Shown piece by piece: positions 21,734 to 33,100 of a stretch of DNA of 64,000 nucleotides (the stretch's first letter is position 1; the number at the start of each line of letters is the position of its first letter). The notes below the pieces were generated by a model. It was not told the DNA's origin, did not search any database, and saw only the letters and a list, made by a program, of their open reading frames with translations. This DNA comes from Oikopleura dioica (taxonomy: Eukaryota; Chordata; Appendicularia; Copelata; Oikopleuridae), in NCBI GenBank assembly GCA_907165135.1, contig OU015566.1, forward strand, positions 5,874,157-5,938,156, in the 5' to 3' direction. The translations under genes were made by a program, and so were the position numbers.

Positions 21734-22263
21734 TTAGTCGAAGAGACCGAATCCCATGTCGTCGTCTCCTGAGTCTTCAGAAGACTCGGCCTTGGCCTCT
21801 TCCTTGGTCTCCTCTGCAGCTTCAGCACCAGCGGCGGCTCCACCAGCAGCGACGGCGCCACCAGTGGGAACAGACGCGAGCTTCTCTTTGCCCTCGGCGA
21901 TCACCTCGTTGATGTCCTTTCCGGAGAGCTGGGAGATCACAAGAGAAAGCTTCTCTTCGTCGGCGTCGATGCCAACGCTAGAATTCGGAAATTAATGGAG
22001 GGATAATGAGAAGGGGTAATTGAAATAATGAAATAAAAAGCCGCGTAGCGGCTTCACTACAAGCTTTTGACTCGAAATTTCTTTTCTTAGAAAGCGCGTA
22101 GGGACTATTTCTTTGTAGGAGATACCAAAAGAAAATTTTTGATTCAAAATTTCTTGAAAAAAGGAAGAAATCTTTACCTGGAGAGGATGCTCTTGATGTT
22201 GTCAGCAGAAGGAGAGTCATTACCGCCAAGTTGAGCCAAAAGGTAAGCAGCGACGTAACGCAT
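21734..22263 (-). CDS. rplp2: 60S acidic ribosomal protein P2
   Basis: Two exons, 22263-22178 and 21977-21734 (109 aa). P2 forms the lateral stalk with P0 and P1 and recruits translation GTPases. The N-terminal helical domain begins [15 protein letters not shown] and continues [22 protein letters not shown] Gly/Ala-rich hinge follows, then the acidic tail [15 protein letters not shown], the conserved stalk C-terminus that binds elongation factors. First gene of a probable operon with rpl5. Confidence 0.96.
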
Positions 22264-22385
22264 GATTTAAGCCGAAGCACGAAACTCGTCTGAACCTGAT
22301 AAATTTAATTCCGTTTCTTTTCCAAAATAATTTTCTGTCTCTTCGGGCAGTTTTCTGAATAAACGAACGAGAACATCTCTAATTA

Positions 22386-24381
22386 TCAGTCAAACGAACT
22401 TTCTTCGCTGGCAGAGCTCCAAAAATCCGACAATTTCGGCTGCTTTTTGCGTTTTTCTCTCGAAATCGTAGATTTACTCGGTTTTTGCTGCTTCTCACGG
22501 GGTCTCGTGGAGCTGGACTCTCCGCGCTGACTGGGCGGCGCGCGGCCAATCAAATCGACGACTGAGGGCTGCGAGGCGTCAGGGCGCGTCTTTTTCGAAT
22601 TTGAAGTTGAATTCAATGACTCATTCGGAATTCGAGAAAATGAAATCTCTGAGAAGCTTTCAAACTTTTGTTTCTTGAACCCTTCCTCACTCCCTTTCCG
22701 TTTCTTAGGATTTTCTTTCTCCACCTCTTTCTTCTTTTTCTTTTCCGGCTCTAAAATTTAATTGAGTGCATTCTAATACAGTCAAAACGCACAATTCCGG
22801 AACTTTTTTTTTCAGCGAAAATGGCAAAATCTCCGGAATTGTGCGGATTTTCGATAACAAATTTTTCTCCTCTCAAAAAATCTGATTTTATGGGGTCATG
22901 CTCACTATGGCCGAGCCTCGAGGCTGAAACCGAGTTTTCGAGGTTTTCTCCTTTGAAAATGCCATGAAAAAGCAAAGATTTCATAAAACGGACATTCTCT
23001 TTACAGAAAAACATGAAAAAACCAAAAACACAAGCTGAGATTCCACGTATTTCTCTTATAAAATGCCCGAAGTTCGATTTTTTCTCGAAAATCTCCGGAA
23101 TGGTGTGATTCAAAATTTTTTCGCCCACCCCTTAATCTCCGGAATTGTGCGTTCCGGAATTGTGCGTTTTGACTGTAAGTAAAATTAACAAATTCTTCTT
23201 GCTATTACATACCGGCTACTTTGATGAATTCTCCATTGCAAGTCGCTTGATGCTGGCTCCACCATCTATCGTTTTTGCCCGGCTTTCTGTTTGCTTAAAA
23301 GATGACCATCAAATGCAGTAACTTTCAAGCTGAATAAGTACCAGTTCTCCGAATCCAGCCGAAATAGGGTCTCCTATCTCTGCAAGGCCCGTTGCACCGC
23401 CAAACATGCTGTTTGTAAAAGTTGGACTCGTCGTGCCAGTCGTGGTAAATGGTGATGTTCGTCTTTGCCGCCTGGTTGATTCTAGCGCTGTGGGCTTGGA
23501 ACCGTGGTCCGTGACCGTCGCGGTCTCGATCATCGTGAGTGACGAACAAAAACGCGTGGATCATTTCGTGGATGAGCGTGTTGACCAGATCCCCGCGCGA
23601 ACGGAGCTTGAGAAGCGGCTCGGAAAGGCGGATGATGCAGCTTTCTGCGTTTCCACGGCGTTGGTAGTAGCAGATTCCAGCGCAAGTGTACATTCGTTTG
23701 CTCCACTCGAGTTGGACGATTCCTAGCGCGCCCCAGAAGAAACGATCGCTACAATTTTATTATATATTATAATTTATAATCGAGAAAAGAAAGCCGCGCA
23801 GCTGCTTTTTCTTCAATCAGAATTGCCTCAAAAAAGCCGCATTGCGGCTTTTTCTATTTGAGATTTTCTACTGCTGTTTTTAGACCTCAAAAAGCCGCTT
23901 TATCTGGCTTTTTGTGAATGAAGCCGCTCTGCGGCTTTACAGAAAAGTACCTAAAGTGTTGAAAAAGCTCGTGAATATTCGGATTCGGGTCCAAAATTTC
24001 CCACTGCGGATCATTGAGTCGGTTGTTCAAATGCGGCGCCATCGAAACATACACATTCGCCCCCAAGTTCTTCTCCGAAAAGAACGCCTGAGGCTTGTGA
24101 AGGAGTTTGCCCCGCGGCGACTGGAGCGGAAGTGCCTCGGGCGAGAGGACGAAAGAGGCCTGAAGCTCGCGGGCGAGTTTTTCGTCTTCGGAAACGAGCG
24201 ATTTTAGAGAATTGTACAGTTTTTCCTGGCTGGAGTTTTGTTCGCCAGCGAGTTGGAGGGCCAGTTCGAAGTCTTTTTGTCGGATATATTTATAAAATAT
24301 CGAGCAAAAAAAACTTTCTTTTACTAATTTGAAAATGGCTTCTATTTTCACTACTTTCAGGAAGCGATTGAGATTTGACAT
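22386..24381 (-). CDS. SPRTN/Spartan DNA-protein crosslink protease
   Basis: Exons in reading order: about 24381-23951 (5' limit uncertain), 23748-23342, 23293-23213 and 22750-22386. SPRTN is a DNA-dependent zinc metalloprotease that degrades DNA-protein crosslinks at replication forks. The SprT domain has PQWEILDPNPNIHELF, FWGALG and the catalytic HEMIHAFLFVTHDDRDRDGHG with the third metal ligand downstream. It continues RINQAAKTNITIYHDWHDE, WRCNGPCRDRRPYFG and WWSQHQATCNGEFIK, as in the family's zinc-binding sub-domain. The tail is basic and ends QPKLSDFW, which fits a PIP box for PCNA. The ubiquitin-binding UBZ zinc finger found in vertebrate SPRTN is absent. The start is unclear: ATG at 24381 falls in the tRNA-flanking inverted repeat. 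Intron 3 contains a pogo-like MITE. Confidence 0.9.
22779..23175. mobile_element. pogo/Tc1-like MITE in a SPRTN intron
   Basis: 397-bp insertion bounded by TA dinucleotides, with perfect inverted ends CAGTCAAAACGCACAATTCC and its complement extending about 25 bp. An additional internal copy of CTCCGGAATTGTGCG flanks each end. No coding sequence. TA duplication and the CAGT start are typical of Tc1/mariner/pogo elements. Confidence 0.85.
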
Positions 24382-24412
24382 CGCTAGAATTGGCGATTAT
24401 TTTCCAAAAATA

Positions 24413-24484
24413 AGGGGACACCCGGGTTTGAACCGGGGACCTCTCGATCTGCAGTCGAATGCTCTACCACTGAGCTATATCCCC
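24413..24484 (-). tRNA. tRNA-Cys (GCA)
   Basis: Minus-strand 72-nt cloverleaf: acceptor GGGGATA pairing with TGTCCCC (one wobble), D-arm GCTCAGTGGTAGAGC, anticodon loop CTGCAGA (anticodon GCA), and T-arm with GGTTCAAAC. Discriminator base T. No intron. Confidence 0.95.
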
Positions 24485-24601
24485 ACGGCAATTGCCATTA
24501 TAAAATCGCGATTTGAAGTGATCTCGTGGAAGCCGGACATCTGTTGTGTCAACAACCCTCGAGATGGCTTCTTATGCGATAATAGACATGGCAACATCCG
24601 T

Positions 24602-24673
24602 GGGGATATAGCTCAGTGGTAGAGCATTCGACTGCAGATCGAGAGGTCCCCGGTTCAAACCCGGGTGTCCCCT
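24602..24673 (+). tRNA. tRNA-Cys (GCA), inverted twin
   Basis: Sequence identical to the minus-strand copy at 24413-24484 over the tRNA body, with the same GCA anticodon. The two genes point towards each other's 5' sides (divergent), separated by about 117 bp. Confidence 0.95.
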
Positions 24674-24698
24674 TATTTTTGGAAAACAATCGCCAATT

Positions 24699-25231
24699 CT
24701 AGCGATCAAATCCGAATTCTTCAGAAAAATCAATCTTATCCAGTCCTTTGTCTTCTCGAATGGACCTCTCGAAATTTTCCTTTTCATTTTCTTCATCATC
24801 AAACTGTTTTTGAAGCTTTTTCATGGCTTATGATTTTTTCATAAAAAAAAAATTTATTGAAGAAAATCTTAGAGCCAGTTCCTGAAGCAAATAATTTCTT
24901 TCCGCTTCTTCGGCCGTGAAATTATTGGAAGATTCATCATCAGACTCTCCAGAGCTAATCAGTATCGCGGTAGAAGTCGACGGTTTTTCATGACGATTCG
25001 AATTTGGTTTTCTCTTCTTTGATTTCGGCTGTGGCAGGGATGCTTGGTCTTCGTCGGAAATTACTTTTAGGGGTTTTAGAAATCGACCAATAAGAACTAT
25101 CGCGCAGAGCCTACGCTAAAACCCTTGACAATCGATTCATCATGGAATTTTCCCTCCTTTTTCAGCGTCAAAGTCACTTTCTTTCGACCAAGAAAGAGCT
25201 TCTCTATTTTCTTCGTCAGATTTTTATCCAT
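24699..25231 (-). CDS. Small Lys/Glu/Ser-rich protein, unidentified
   Basis: Three exons in reading order: 25231-25123, 25063-24869 and 24826-24699 (143 aa, in frame). The N-terminus (MDKNLTKKIEKLFLGRKK...) is basic and helical. The middle has a nuclear-localisation-like PKSKKRKPN and an acidic-serine patch (SSGESDDESS). The C-terminal third is strongly charged and likely helical (AEEAERNYLLQELAL ... MKKLQKQFDDEENEKE). The second intron (24827-24868, 42 nt) works only as GA-AG. The layout suggests a nuclear protein, but no family was recognised. It stands upstream of SPRTN on the same strand with the tRNA pair between them. Confidence 0.6.
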
Positions 25232-25840
25232 TTTTGCTCGTTTTAAAACTCATTCCCGATGAAAACAGGATGTTAAATCGGCGTGGAATTCTCTCGAAGA
25301 TGTGATGAAATCGCGGATAATCTGATTGGTGGAGGAAAGTCTTCAAGATTTCTTAGACGAAAGCGCAATCGCGGAGGTTGACGGACCTGGACCTCTGACT
25401 CACATGATTGAAATGATGATAAAATGAATCTTTTTAAGACATCTAATAATTTTTTTTTCGACAACATAGAAAAAGAAGGATTTTTTTGAATAGAATCATT
25501 TTTTTAATAAAGATATTGTCAATCATTATTATTTCATCTTGTTGTCATTCTTGAAGGCGCAAAAAAGTTAACCGATCATAAATAGGATAGCAATCAGAAA
25601 AACCAAACTGCCCAAAATCATGCATCAAAAAAGCAGAGTATCAAGTTAAAAGGCAAGACTTGTAACCACATTCCCAGCAAGATCATCCGATTTCCACATT
25701 TTTCCCGATTTTGACCGCTAAATGCGCAAAATTATACCAATAAGCAACTCAAAATTACCAATTTCATTCGTATATAAATCGTTTTTTCATGTTTTTTACT
25801 CAGAGGTCGATAAGGTCTCCGCAGTTTTTCAGAAAAAAAA
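25232..25840. other. Intergenic region with the lectin promoter
   Basis: No supported gene. A minus-strand open frame at 25273-25467 looks random. Near the lectin start the only clear signal is the TATA box noted separately. Confidence 0.45.
25771..25778 (+). promoter_or_regulatory. TATA box of the secreted lectin gene
   Basis: TATATAAA lies 63 bp upstream of the ATG at 25841, in a good position for a transcription start about 30 bp downstream and a short 5' leader ending in AGAAAAAAAA. Confidence 0.55.
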
Positions 25841-26752
25841 ATGAAAGTTCTTTTCCCGCTTTTCACCCTCGGAACTGCCGTTATTGCTGAGATCAACGAG
25901 AGAAGCTATGTTGACAACACCGACTTTCTTCTGTCGGAAGGATCGGACAATTGGAATGATGATTTCGCGGCTGCTCTCAGTGAAGACATTTCAACTGGGA
26001 CAGATCTTTTCTTCTCGACGTTTTTCACGGACGATTTTTCAAGAAAATATCTCAAATTCGGCGAACGAGCGAAAGCGGCGCTGACTCGAACGATGGAAAA
26101 TCTCCACCAAAGGGATCAATCCTGCATGAGAGCGCCGGAAATCGAAGGAATCAAGGAAACCGGAGTCGAGATCAAGCGCTGGAATCTCCCAACAACGAAC
26201 TTCATCACCAGCTGGAAGTCACTCTACTACCAATACGGGCGCTGGATAAAAGAGCAAATCTACCCCAGTTGTCCTCGAAGAGCGATGGTTTTGCTGAAAA
26301 GAATCGACCGCTTCAAACTGATCATGATTTACAAGTACTGCCAGGAAACCGACGATTCTTCCGTTCAATGCACCAACAAGTATCCCCTTTCTCCCGACTC
26401 TTCCGAAGTTGCTCCGTTGAAAGAAATGCCGCATCCGAGAACTTGGGTGAGCAACATCTACGGGCGCCACAAAGACCTCGAATTTTCCGAAGACATCTGC
26501 TCCGACCAAGTTCAAGAAATAAGCTGTCCGCTCCAACATCGAATTTCAATCCAATCTGCGAGTTTCGGTCGCGCGCTTGGAAGACCATGCGACGGTGGAA
26601 GATTCTGCAATTCGAGTCTCGATTTGACAGACAAGTTGGAATCATGTCAGGGCGAAGAAAACTGCTCATTCGATATTGACTCTCATGTCGGGAATTTCAC
26701 GGACTGCGAGGGAAAAAACCCGCATTTGACTGTCAAATTTAAATGTCTTTGA
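25841..26752 (+). CDS. Secreted protein with C-terminal SUEL-type (rhamnose/galactose-binding) lectin domain
   Basis: Single exon, 303 aa. Residues 1-17 (MKVLFPLFTLGTAVIAE) form a signal peptide. The C-terminal about 85 residues match the SUEL/Gal_Lectin pattern: cysteine, then ISIQSASFGR, C..GRFCNSS, LESCQGEENC, a valine-containing strand, FTDCEGKNPHLTVKFKC. This small domain in sea-urchin egg lectin, fish rhamnose-binding lectins and latrophilins binds sugars. The middle 190 residues contain scattered cysteines (CMRAPE, CPRR, YCQETDD, VQCTNKY) and are not recognised. Secretion and sugar binding are inferred from family knowledge. Lack of introns is unusual here. Confidence 0.8.
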   Translation: MKVLFPLFTLGTAVIAEINERSYVDNTDFLLSEGSDNWNDDFAAALSEDISTGTDLFFSTFFTDDFSRKYLKFGERAKAALTRTMENLHQRDQSCMRAPEIEGIKETGVEIKRWNLPTTNFITSWKSLYYQYGRWIKEQIYPSCPRRAMVLLKRIDRFKLIMIYKYCQETDDSSVQCTNKYPLSPDSSEVAPLKEMPHPRTWVSNIYGRHKDLEFSEDICSDQVQEISCPLQHRISIQSASFGRALGRPCDGGRFCNSSLDLTDKLESCQGEENCSFDIDSHVGNFTDCEGKNPHLTVKFKCL

Positions 26753-27198
26753 CCACCTTTTTCTCAAGAAAAAACTGACTGCTATTGATCTCTTATTTTA
26801 TCAATCATAATCGACTTATATAATCTCTACTAACAAACTCTATAAACAAAAGCACTTACCTTTTATTTATCCTTTTAATTTCTTAAATAAATGACACTTT
26901 CATTTCATTTTATTGCTTACTGAGTGAGCATTTGAACTTGGCATAAATTAAAAATTCACCACTTGCTTTTTAACATTGTGGGACGATGATGATCCTTGTG
27001 AGAATAACTGAATAAGAGTTGTCATTCGCAACAGATGATAATTAAAAAGAATTAACGCCGCTAGTTCAATTGAGAATTATAAAAGAAGACTTCCTCCCAC
27101 CAAGAACACCGTGACAAAGAGAAACTGTCAATAATTAATAAAAAATTTCTTTGAGTTCTTCAGCGACCCTCACAATTGTTGTTAAATTATCTCACAAG
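26753..27198. other. Intergenic, no gene seen
   Basis: AT-rich spacer between the lectin stop and the polycystin-like gene. An AATAAA lies near 26886. No repeat or RNA gene was found. Confidence 0.5.
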
Positions 27199-30100
27199 AT
27201 GATCGACTTCGTCATTTTTGCTTTCTTTCTTTTTCCGGGAGTTTTTGCTTACTGCATCGACCCATGTCAAGAGAAGTCTGAATGCGAGAGTTTCTTGGAT
27301 TCTTGTGGGATCAACGCTGCTGAAAGTGATCCAGGCCCTGGTCACCTTCTTACTTCGCTGACAGTCCCAATGAATTACCAAATTCATTTCGAAATTAAAA
27401 CGAACGCGTTTGACCCCTGCGCTGGAATGCTAAGTTGTAAGACTTTAATTGGACCCCATGAGATGGCGCCTGCTCAAGGGACCTTCCTCGCAAATGTGTC
27501 TGCCGCGCTGAATTACAAATTTTCAGCAGAAGTTTATTGTGACCATGGAATGGCACTTGACAATTGGAAGAATATTATTCATGTTACTATTGGTGCGGAT
27601 ACTGGCAGTATGGGAGATCGAACTTTTAAGGGAGTTGCCATCAAGGACCTTTATTGTCCCTAATCGTCGATTAGTAATCGATTTTTATATATTTTCAGGT
27701 TTGCTATGTCAACTCCCTCAAGCTATCAAGACATCACCAGAAGCACTCGATTGAGATCGGCGTCGGTGATCCAAATTATTATAACTCTGTAAGAAACGAA
27801 GTTTTTGATTGCTATGATGGAGAATGGAACACCTACGCTGTCGAAGTTCGGCAACTTGAAAGCTCTCCAACGACGATCCGGTATATCGTCAGTGTTGATG
27901 GCACTCAGCTTAGCGAAGGCTCTTATGACTCACGAGAGGCAGTTACTTCTGGTGATCTGCAAGTCTTTGTTTCCGACAATTGGCACATCTCTGCAACCTC
28001 TTTTTTTGTCCGAAATTTCATCTACCAAACTTTTCCCGAAATCACTCCATGCGACGGGCTCCAGAGCTGTACGACAATTATTGGGGCATCTTCTGTTGCT
28101 CCGGTTAAGAACACTCAACTGACTACCATTTCCGCCGCTCTGAACTACAAATTCTCCGCTGATGTTTATTGCGATCATAGCATGCAAGGTGTGGGCGACT
28201 GGTTAGCGATTTTACATGTCACTGCTGGAGAAAACCAGGGCTCTGTTGGGGATAGAGTGTTTTTTATCAAAAGAAACTCCGTCGATCAGATAGCAGTCAT
28301 AGTTGCAGATCCAAATGATACAGGAGGAGCTTTCCAAAAGACGACGTATGAGGACTGCAATCAAGGCGAGTGGAACACATACAGTGTTGAAGTAAGACAA
28401 GTCAAGAGCTCCTCGACAACACTGAGATTCGTCGTCAAAATGGACGATACTCAAATTGCGATGGGGACTTATGATTCCAGCATTGCTTATACGTCTGGAG
28501 ACTTGAAGGTCTTCGTCTCCGACGATTGGCACGACGCGGCGAAAACCTATCTTGTCAGGAATTTTTATTATCAAACATTTGATGAACCAATTAATGCAGA
28601 ACATGTCTTTGTTGTCAGTGCGAAAACAAGAGACATACAGTACGGAGGAGGCACTGATGGCTCCATTAATTTTGGGTAAGAAGTTTTTTTTAGCTAAATT
28701 AATCCTTCTCAAGATTCCGTAAAGATGGATGCTGGGACTTCTGGCCAACACTTGACAATCCGAATGAAGATGACTTTGTTCAAGGAGAGATTGATACTTG
28801 GACTCTTGATGTTTCCACTCTTCCAGACACATGTATCACGAACATTGACCAAATTGAAATAGCAGAATACGATGATGACGGATGGTATCCAGAATGGCTA
28901 AGAGTGACTGTAGTTGGTGCCGTTACTTGCAAGGTTTTTAAATACAGTTATCAGGTAAAAAAGATAAGCATGGAAAGTAGTTAAAATTGCAAATCAAGGT
29001 TCGGGAGATCGACAACGAAGTAGAAATTTTCGACAAAATTTTGGGTCCAGAAATAAGCTCACCAAATTGTGCCGCCGAAAACCTTTGCACTGGACTTGAG
29101 AACTGCTTTGTTTTGGTTGGATCCACAGCAGTCGTGCCTTCTCGAAATAATCTTCTCACAACTGTTGATGCTGCTTTGAATTACAAGTTCTCTGTTGAAG
29201 TTTATTGCGACCACAGCATGCCTCTTGATGACTATAAAAATTTTCTTCATGTGACTGTTGGCGGAAATTACGGCTCTGTCGGGGATCGAATTTTCATGAT
29301 CGAGCGAAACAAATTTGACCATAAAATAAGCATTTTTGTAACGGATCCGAATAATGCGCAATACAAGCACCGAGAGATAAGCGATTTGCCGTGCAGCAAT
29401 GGAGAATGGAACATCTATTCTGTCGAAGTAAGGCAGATTCTGAACTCGCCAACGACACTTCAATACGTCATCAGTTTTGATGGCGCTCAGGTTGGCGTCG
29501 GTACATATTCTGCTACTGAAGCCATCACTAGTGGTAATTTGAAAGTCTTCGTCTCTGACAATTATTTCGATACGGCTTACGCTTCTTTTGTGCGAAATTT
29601 CATTTACCAAACTTTCGAAGATCTACCTTTCTGCGAAGATCCTTGCGCTGGGCGAAAATTGTGCACGACATTCGTAAATAGTTGTTCTGTCATTCCACAA
29701 CAAAACAACGTCGTTCGAACAGTCAAGGCGGCGTTGAATTATCATTTTTCGGTGGATATTCTTTGCGATCACGATTGGCACTCGTCGTGGCATAGCATAA
29801 TTGAAGTCAACAAGGAACACTCTCAAAGCAATAACTCCCCTGGCTTCAGGCAATTTGCGGTCTATTCTATTCCATGGTCGCATGAATTGCTTATCACAGT
29901 CAATGACCCAACAAAAAGTGATGGAAGGATAATTCTCTACAGACCATGCGTCCACGGAGAGTGGAACACATACTCTGTAATTCTAAGACAAGTTCCGGAC
30001 TCTCCAACGACGCTGCGCTACGTTTTGAGAGTCGACGCCGCTGAAATCGCGAATGGAACTTATGATGTTAGTCAAGCGTATGCGATTGGTGATCTCTATG

Positions 30101-33100
30101 TTATGGTTTCGAATAATTACGATGCGGCATCACCGAATAACGCTGTTCGAAATTTCTTTTTTCAAAGGTTCGAAGAGAGAAATATTTTTCAAATGGCAAA
30201 TACTGCGTGGATCGAGAAATCGAAGTATGATAAAGGAAAGCGTTTTTTCTCAATTGATCTTCACGACAATTATGAAGATTTCTCCATAAGGGAAGAGGAT
30301 AAAGTGAATAATTTTGAAAATAATTCGTAATTATTAATTACTAATTAAGTAGCTATCCACCCTTAGCATTGTCGACCAAAGTTTCAATCCCGCATACTTC
30401 GGACTGCAAGAATCAATTAAAGGCCAAGCGGGAGCATGGCATTACTTTTCAATTCATCAGCGCGAAATTCAGCCTGGAAAATTGCTGCGAACTTTCAAAC
30501 ATAATGATATTATCTACCACGAGGATATATCATACACAGCAGACGCCCTGTATGACAGAACAATTTATGCTCATCTATTTTACGACAGAACGACCTCGGG
30601 AGAGCTCGCGGGTATCAGAAATTTCTATCTCGAAACAGTTGATTCTTGCGTCGAACTTTGCGAAAATATCGCAAGCTGCACACCAAAAGGCTGTTCAAAT
30701 TCAGACTCAGGCATCGTCTGTTCTTGTCCTTCCGGATATCAGAGTTTGAACGTCATCGAAAATGACTGTGACAACTACCACTGCTTCGATACTGACGAGT
30801 GTCTGGATCAAAATTCATGTCAATCTGCGAACGAGATTTGCGAGAACACGATCGGAAGCTATTTATGCAACTGCATGAATGGATTTTTACGGAAAAATGG
30901 AACATGTGAAGACATAAACGAATGTGAGAGAGAAATTGATAATTGTCCAGAGTTTTCAACCTGCAAGAATTTGAACGGGAGCTTCGAGTGTGTCTGCAAT
31001 CCCGGTTTTCTTGAAGAAACTTGTTCTGGATTTTCGAATTGCCAAAATTTAGAGTGTGTTGATGAAGATGAGTGCTCGCTTGAACCATGTGACCAAAATA
31101 TGATCTGCAGTAACAGCATCGGAAGCTACTCGTGTGACTGTGTTGATGGGACGAAAATGGTGGCTGGCGGCTGTTATGATGTTGATGAGTGTGAAGAGGA
31201 AAATGATTGCCCAGAATATTCGACTTGCAAAAATATTGAAAGGAGCTTCGAGTGTAATTGTCAAGCTGGATTTGAAGGCGGGAATTGTCTTGGTCAGCAA
31301 CAGTGCTTGAATTTTACCTGTTATGATATCAATGAATGCAAAAGTGGGGAGCACTTGTGCGAAGAAATCTGTATCAATACTATTGGAAGCTTCACTTGCT
31401 CGTGCCCCGTTCCTATGCGACAAGTCGACTTGTTTAAATGCGAAGATGTCAGCTTTGATGGAAATAAAATGACTGAAATGGAGGATGATGAGCTTCAAAA
31501 AATGATGGAAAACGAGCTTGAAAGTATTAACGAAAAAATGCAATTAGCGCTGAAATTTAAAAACGACACAAAACTTGTTTCAGAAGCAATCGGCGAAGCT
31601 TCAGCGAGAACTGGAAACCTTCTGTCAAATCTTCTTGCACCTAAAAATGGAGATGACTCTTTTCTGAAGAAAATCGGATCATCGAGTGTTGATTTGTTGC
31701 TGGAGAAAAGTGAGAGCATAGTTTCGATAAGAACTGGTTTGAATACACTTCTTGAGGCGATTTCCGAGGACTCTCCCTCGACTGAATTTATTGTCTTTGG
31801 CGAAAATATTTCAATCCCGATTTTATACGGCGAATCAAGATCAAGTAAAAAGGGCTTGCTAGCGGAAATCAAATTCAATCCCTTTATCTACTCTGACGAC
31901 GATTTGAGACTTGCCAATCAAGTTTTGTATTCTTCCAATTTCGAGGGCTCCGCTCAGATGAAATTCAAACAGAAACCGAAAATGATTGAGAAGAGCTTGG
32001 TAGCAGGTCAAGGAGAGGTAGTGAGATTCGACCTTGAGAACAACGAGGACTTCTTCGTATTTTTCGATTTCGATAAGAGTATTTACCTTGATGTCTTCGT
32101 CGACTTCTGGTACAAGCCCGACCCAAAGCTGCTCTTTTATCGGCATCACGTGACTCTTCCTTCGTTTAAAAATTCTTCCGAATTGTCTGCAACAAAATGC
32201 ACCGTGAACGTCTGCTCAGGTGATCCTTATGGAATACATTTTGAGAAGAAAGAAATCGAGTTCTGCTTTTCTCGACAGAAATGCTCAATATTCATGCTAA
32301 TCAGTTCGAATTTTCTCGAAAAAGAGGAAGAAACAAAAATAAGAATAACCTCCGTCTCGGCGTCATGCGTAACCGACAAATCAGAAAAATGGAATCGAGA
32401 CTTCTGCGAAGTGATGAGTGATTCAACCGCTGAAAATATCAAGTGCTCGTGCGACATCTCTTCCGGCAACAAAATAACATCCCGAGCTGGTGGCTTCACG
32501 ACTGTCGCGGACTATTACACTGTCTTCGTCAACGAAATGATTACAGTTAGTGTGAAACTGTTCCCAGTCCTCCTGGGTCTTCTCTGGATTTGCATTTTTA
32601 TTCGCAGTCACTTTTTGGACCGTCAGAATAGCAGGAGTAATTTTCTCCACCCTCCCGCGCTTCTCATACGAAAAAGCTTCCAAACGGTGGCTGGTTTTTA
32701 CATTCTTTCCATTGACTCGCGATTTTCCTTCAACAAGGCGCCCAAAATGCTCAAATTGGAAATCTATTATCTGGACTTTCTCGACAGACACCAAATTCTC
32801 GAGTTTTATCTTGGCTCCGAAACTAGCCGAATATTTGAAAACGGAAAAATATTGCATTTTCTGATGCAGCTTCCGATTATGAAAATAAAAAGCTTGAAAT
32901 TGTCCACAAACTTCCATAAAGAACTCGAAGCATCATTTTTGCCAAAGAAAATATCTTTCTTCAAAGTTCACCAATTTCCTTTATCGAATTCAAAGGGGTT
33001 TATAAGTTGCATGGCTTGGCACGAATCTACGGTTCTTTTTGATGAGAAAGAAGAGATTTCTATTTTGGGGACCGAAGAAGTTTCCTCTTCAAGAGTTATT

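Larger units (their letters stand above)
24382..24706. repeat. Inverted duplication of about 105 bp carrying the two tRNA-Cys genes
   Basis: Homology extends past each tRNA for about 30 bp: ATCGCTAGAATTGGCGATT at the left versus AATCGCCAATTCTAGCGAT at the right, plus the shared CTTATTTTTGGAAAA. The arm ends abut or overlap protein genes: the right arm contains the stop codon of the acidic-protein gene and the left arm overlaps the possible SPRTN start. The 24485-24601 loop is unique and shows no feature. Confidence 0.9.

Noticed and set aside
25273-25467. Minus-strand 64-codon frame between the acidic protein and the lectin
   Set aside because: No start context, domain, splice partner or homology recognised.
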